6,469 nt of DNA, from positions 1-6,469 of the forward strand of contig CAMLSH010000225.1 of assembly GCA_946482625.1 (NCBI GenBank), given 5' to 3'. This DNA is from an uncultured Opitutaceae bacterium. GTDB taxonomy: Bacteria > Verrucomicrobiota > Verrucomicrobiae > Opitutales > Opitutaceae. A program made the position numbers and the translations under genes. Each line of letters opens with the position of its first letter. The first letter of the stretch is position 1. Positions 6,410-6,469 of the stretch are shown piece by piece. The notes below the pieces were generated by a model, which saw only the letters and a program-made list of their open reading frames with translations, was not told the DNA's origin and did not search any database.

Positions 6410-6469
6410 GCAGAGGGTGATTATTCATGCCTGTTTTTAGCCGACATCTCCCCACGTCAGGCAGGTGCT
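6410..6469 (+). other. Right-edge segment; possible start of a further gene at 6427
   Basis: An ATG at 6427-6429 opens a plus-strand frame that stays open to the window edge (14 codons, MPVFSRHLPTSGRC). The stretch AGAGGG at 6412-6417 lies 9 bp before it and is a better Shine-Dalgarno than any of the four main genes has. The peptide is too short to recognise. A minus-strand frame through 6384-6469 is also open and ends in TAA, so the segment could instead hold the 3' end of a convergent gene. TGCCTG (6428-6433) and CAGGCA (6458-6463) form a loose inverted repeat. I cannot choose between these readings. Confidence 0.2.

Overview
The window is a GC-rich bacterial chromosomal segment with four real genes in two divergent pairs. 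Two genes lie on the minus strand (prepilin peptidase and a TPR/O-GlcNAc-transferase-like protein) and two on the plus strand (an HDOD protein and a hybrid sensor kinase). The base composition, the prepilin peptidase style, the bacterial SPINDLY-type glycosyltransferase and the PAS/HisKA/REC hybrid kinase suggest a Gram-negative bacterium, possibly Verrucomicrobiota (Opitutae-like). That placement is inference from protein flavour, not proof. None of the four genes has an obvious Shine-Dalgarno sequence.

Layout. Positions 1-836 (minus) hold a prepilin peptidase whose C-terminal end runs off the left edge. Positions 897-2885 (minus) encode a 662-residue protein with about six TPR units fused to a GT41 catalytic domain; it precedes the peptidase by 60 bp. 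The linker between its two halves is encoded by an AT-rich tract of five 7-bp units (1986-2020). Positions 2886-3185 are a 300-bp divergent intergenic region with one weak promoter candidate. Positions 3186-4118 (plus) encode a 310-residue HDOD protein. After 56 bp comes a 723-residue soluble hybrid histidine kinase at 4175-6346, with three PAS-like regions, HisKA, HATPase and REC. A rho-independent terminator at 6355-6382 closes this pair. The last 87 bp carry a second small hairpin and perhaps the first codons of another gene.

How the genes may work together. The minus-strand pair suggests biogenesis (and possibly glycosylation) of type IV pilins or type II secretion pseudopilins. The plus-strand pair looks like an intracellular signalling cassette. 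HDOD proteins and PAS hybrid kinases elsewhere often feed into motility and surface control, so a functional link across the divergent junction is plausible but unproven. No mobile element, CRISPR array, rRNA or tRNA was seen. I did not find a clearly new system. The most unusual items are the frame-changing heptamer tract in the glycosyltransferase, the HD-to-HN change in the HDOD protein, and the compressed cysteine motifs in the peptidase.
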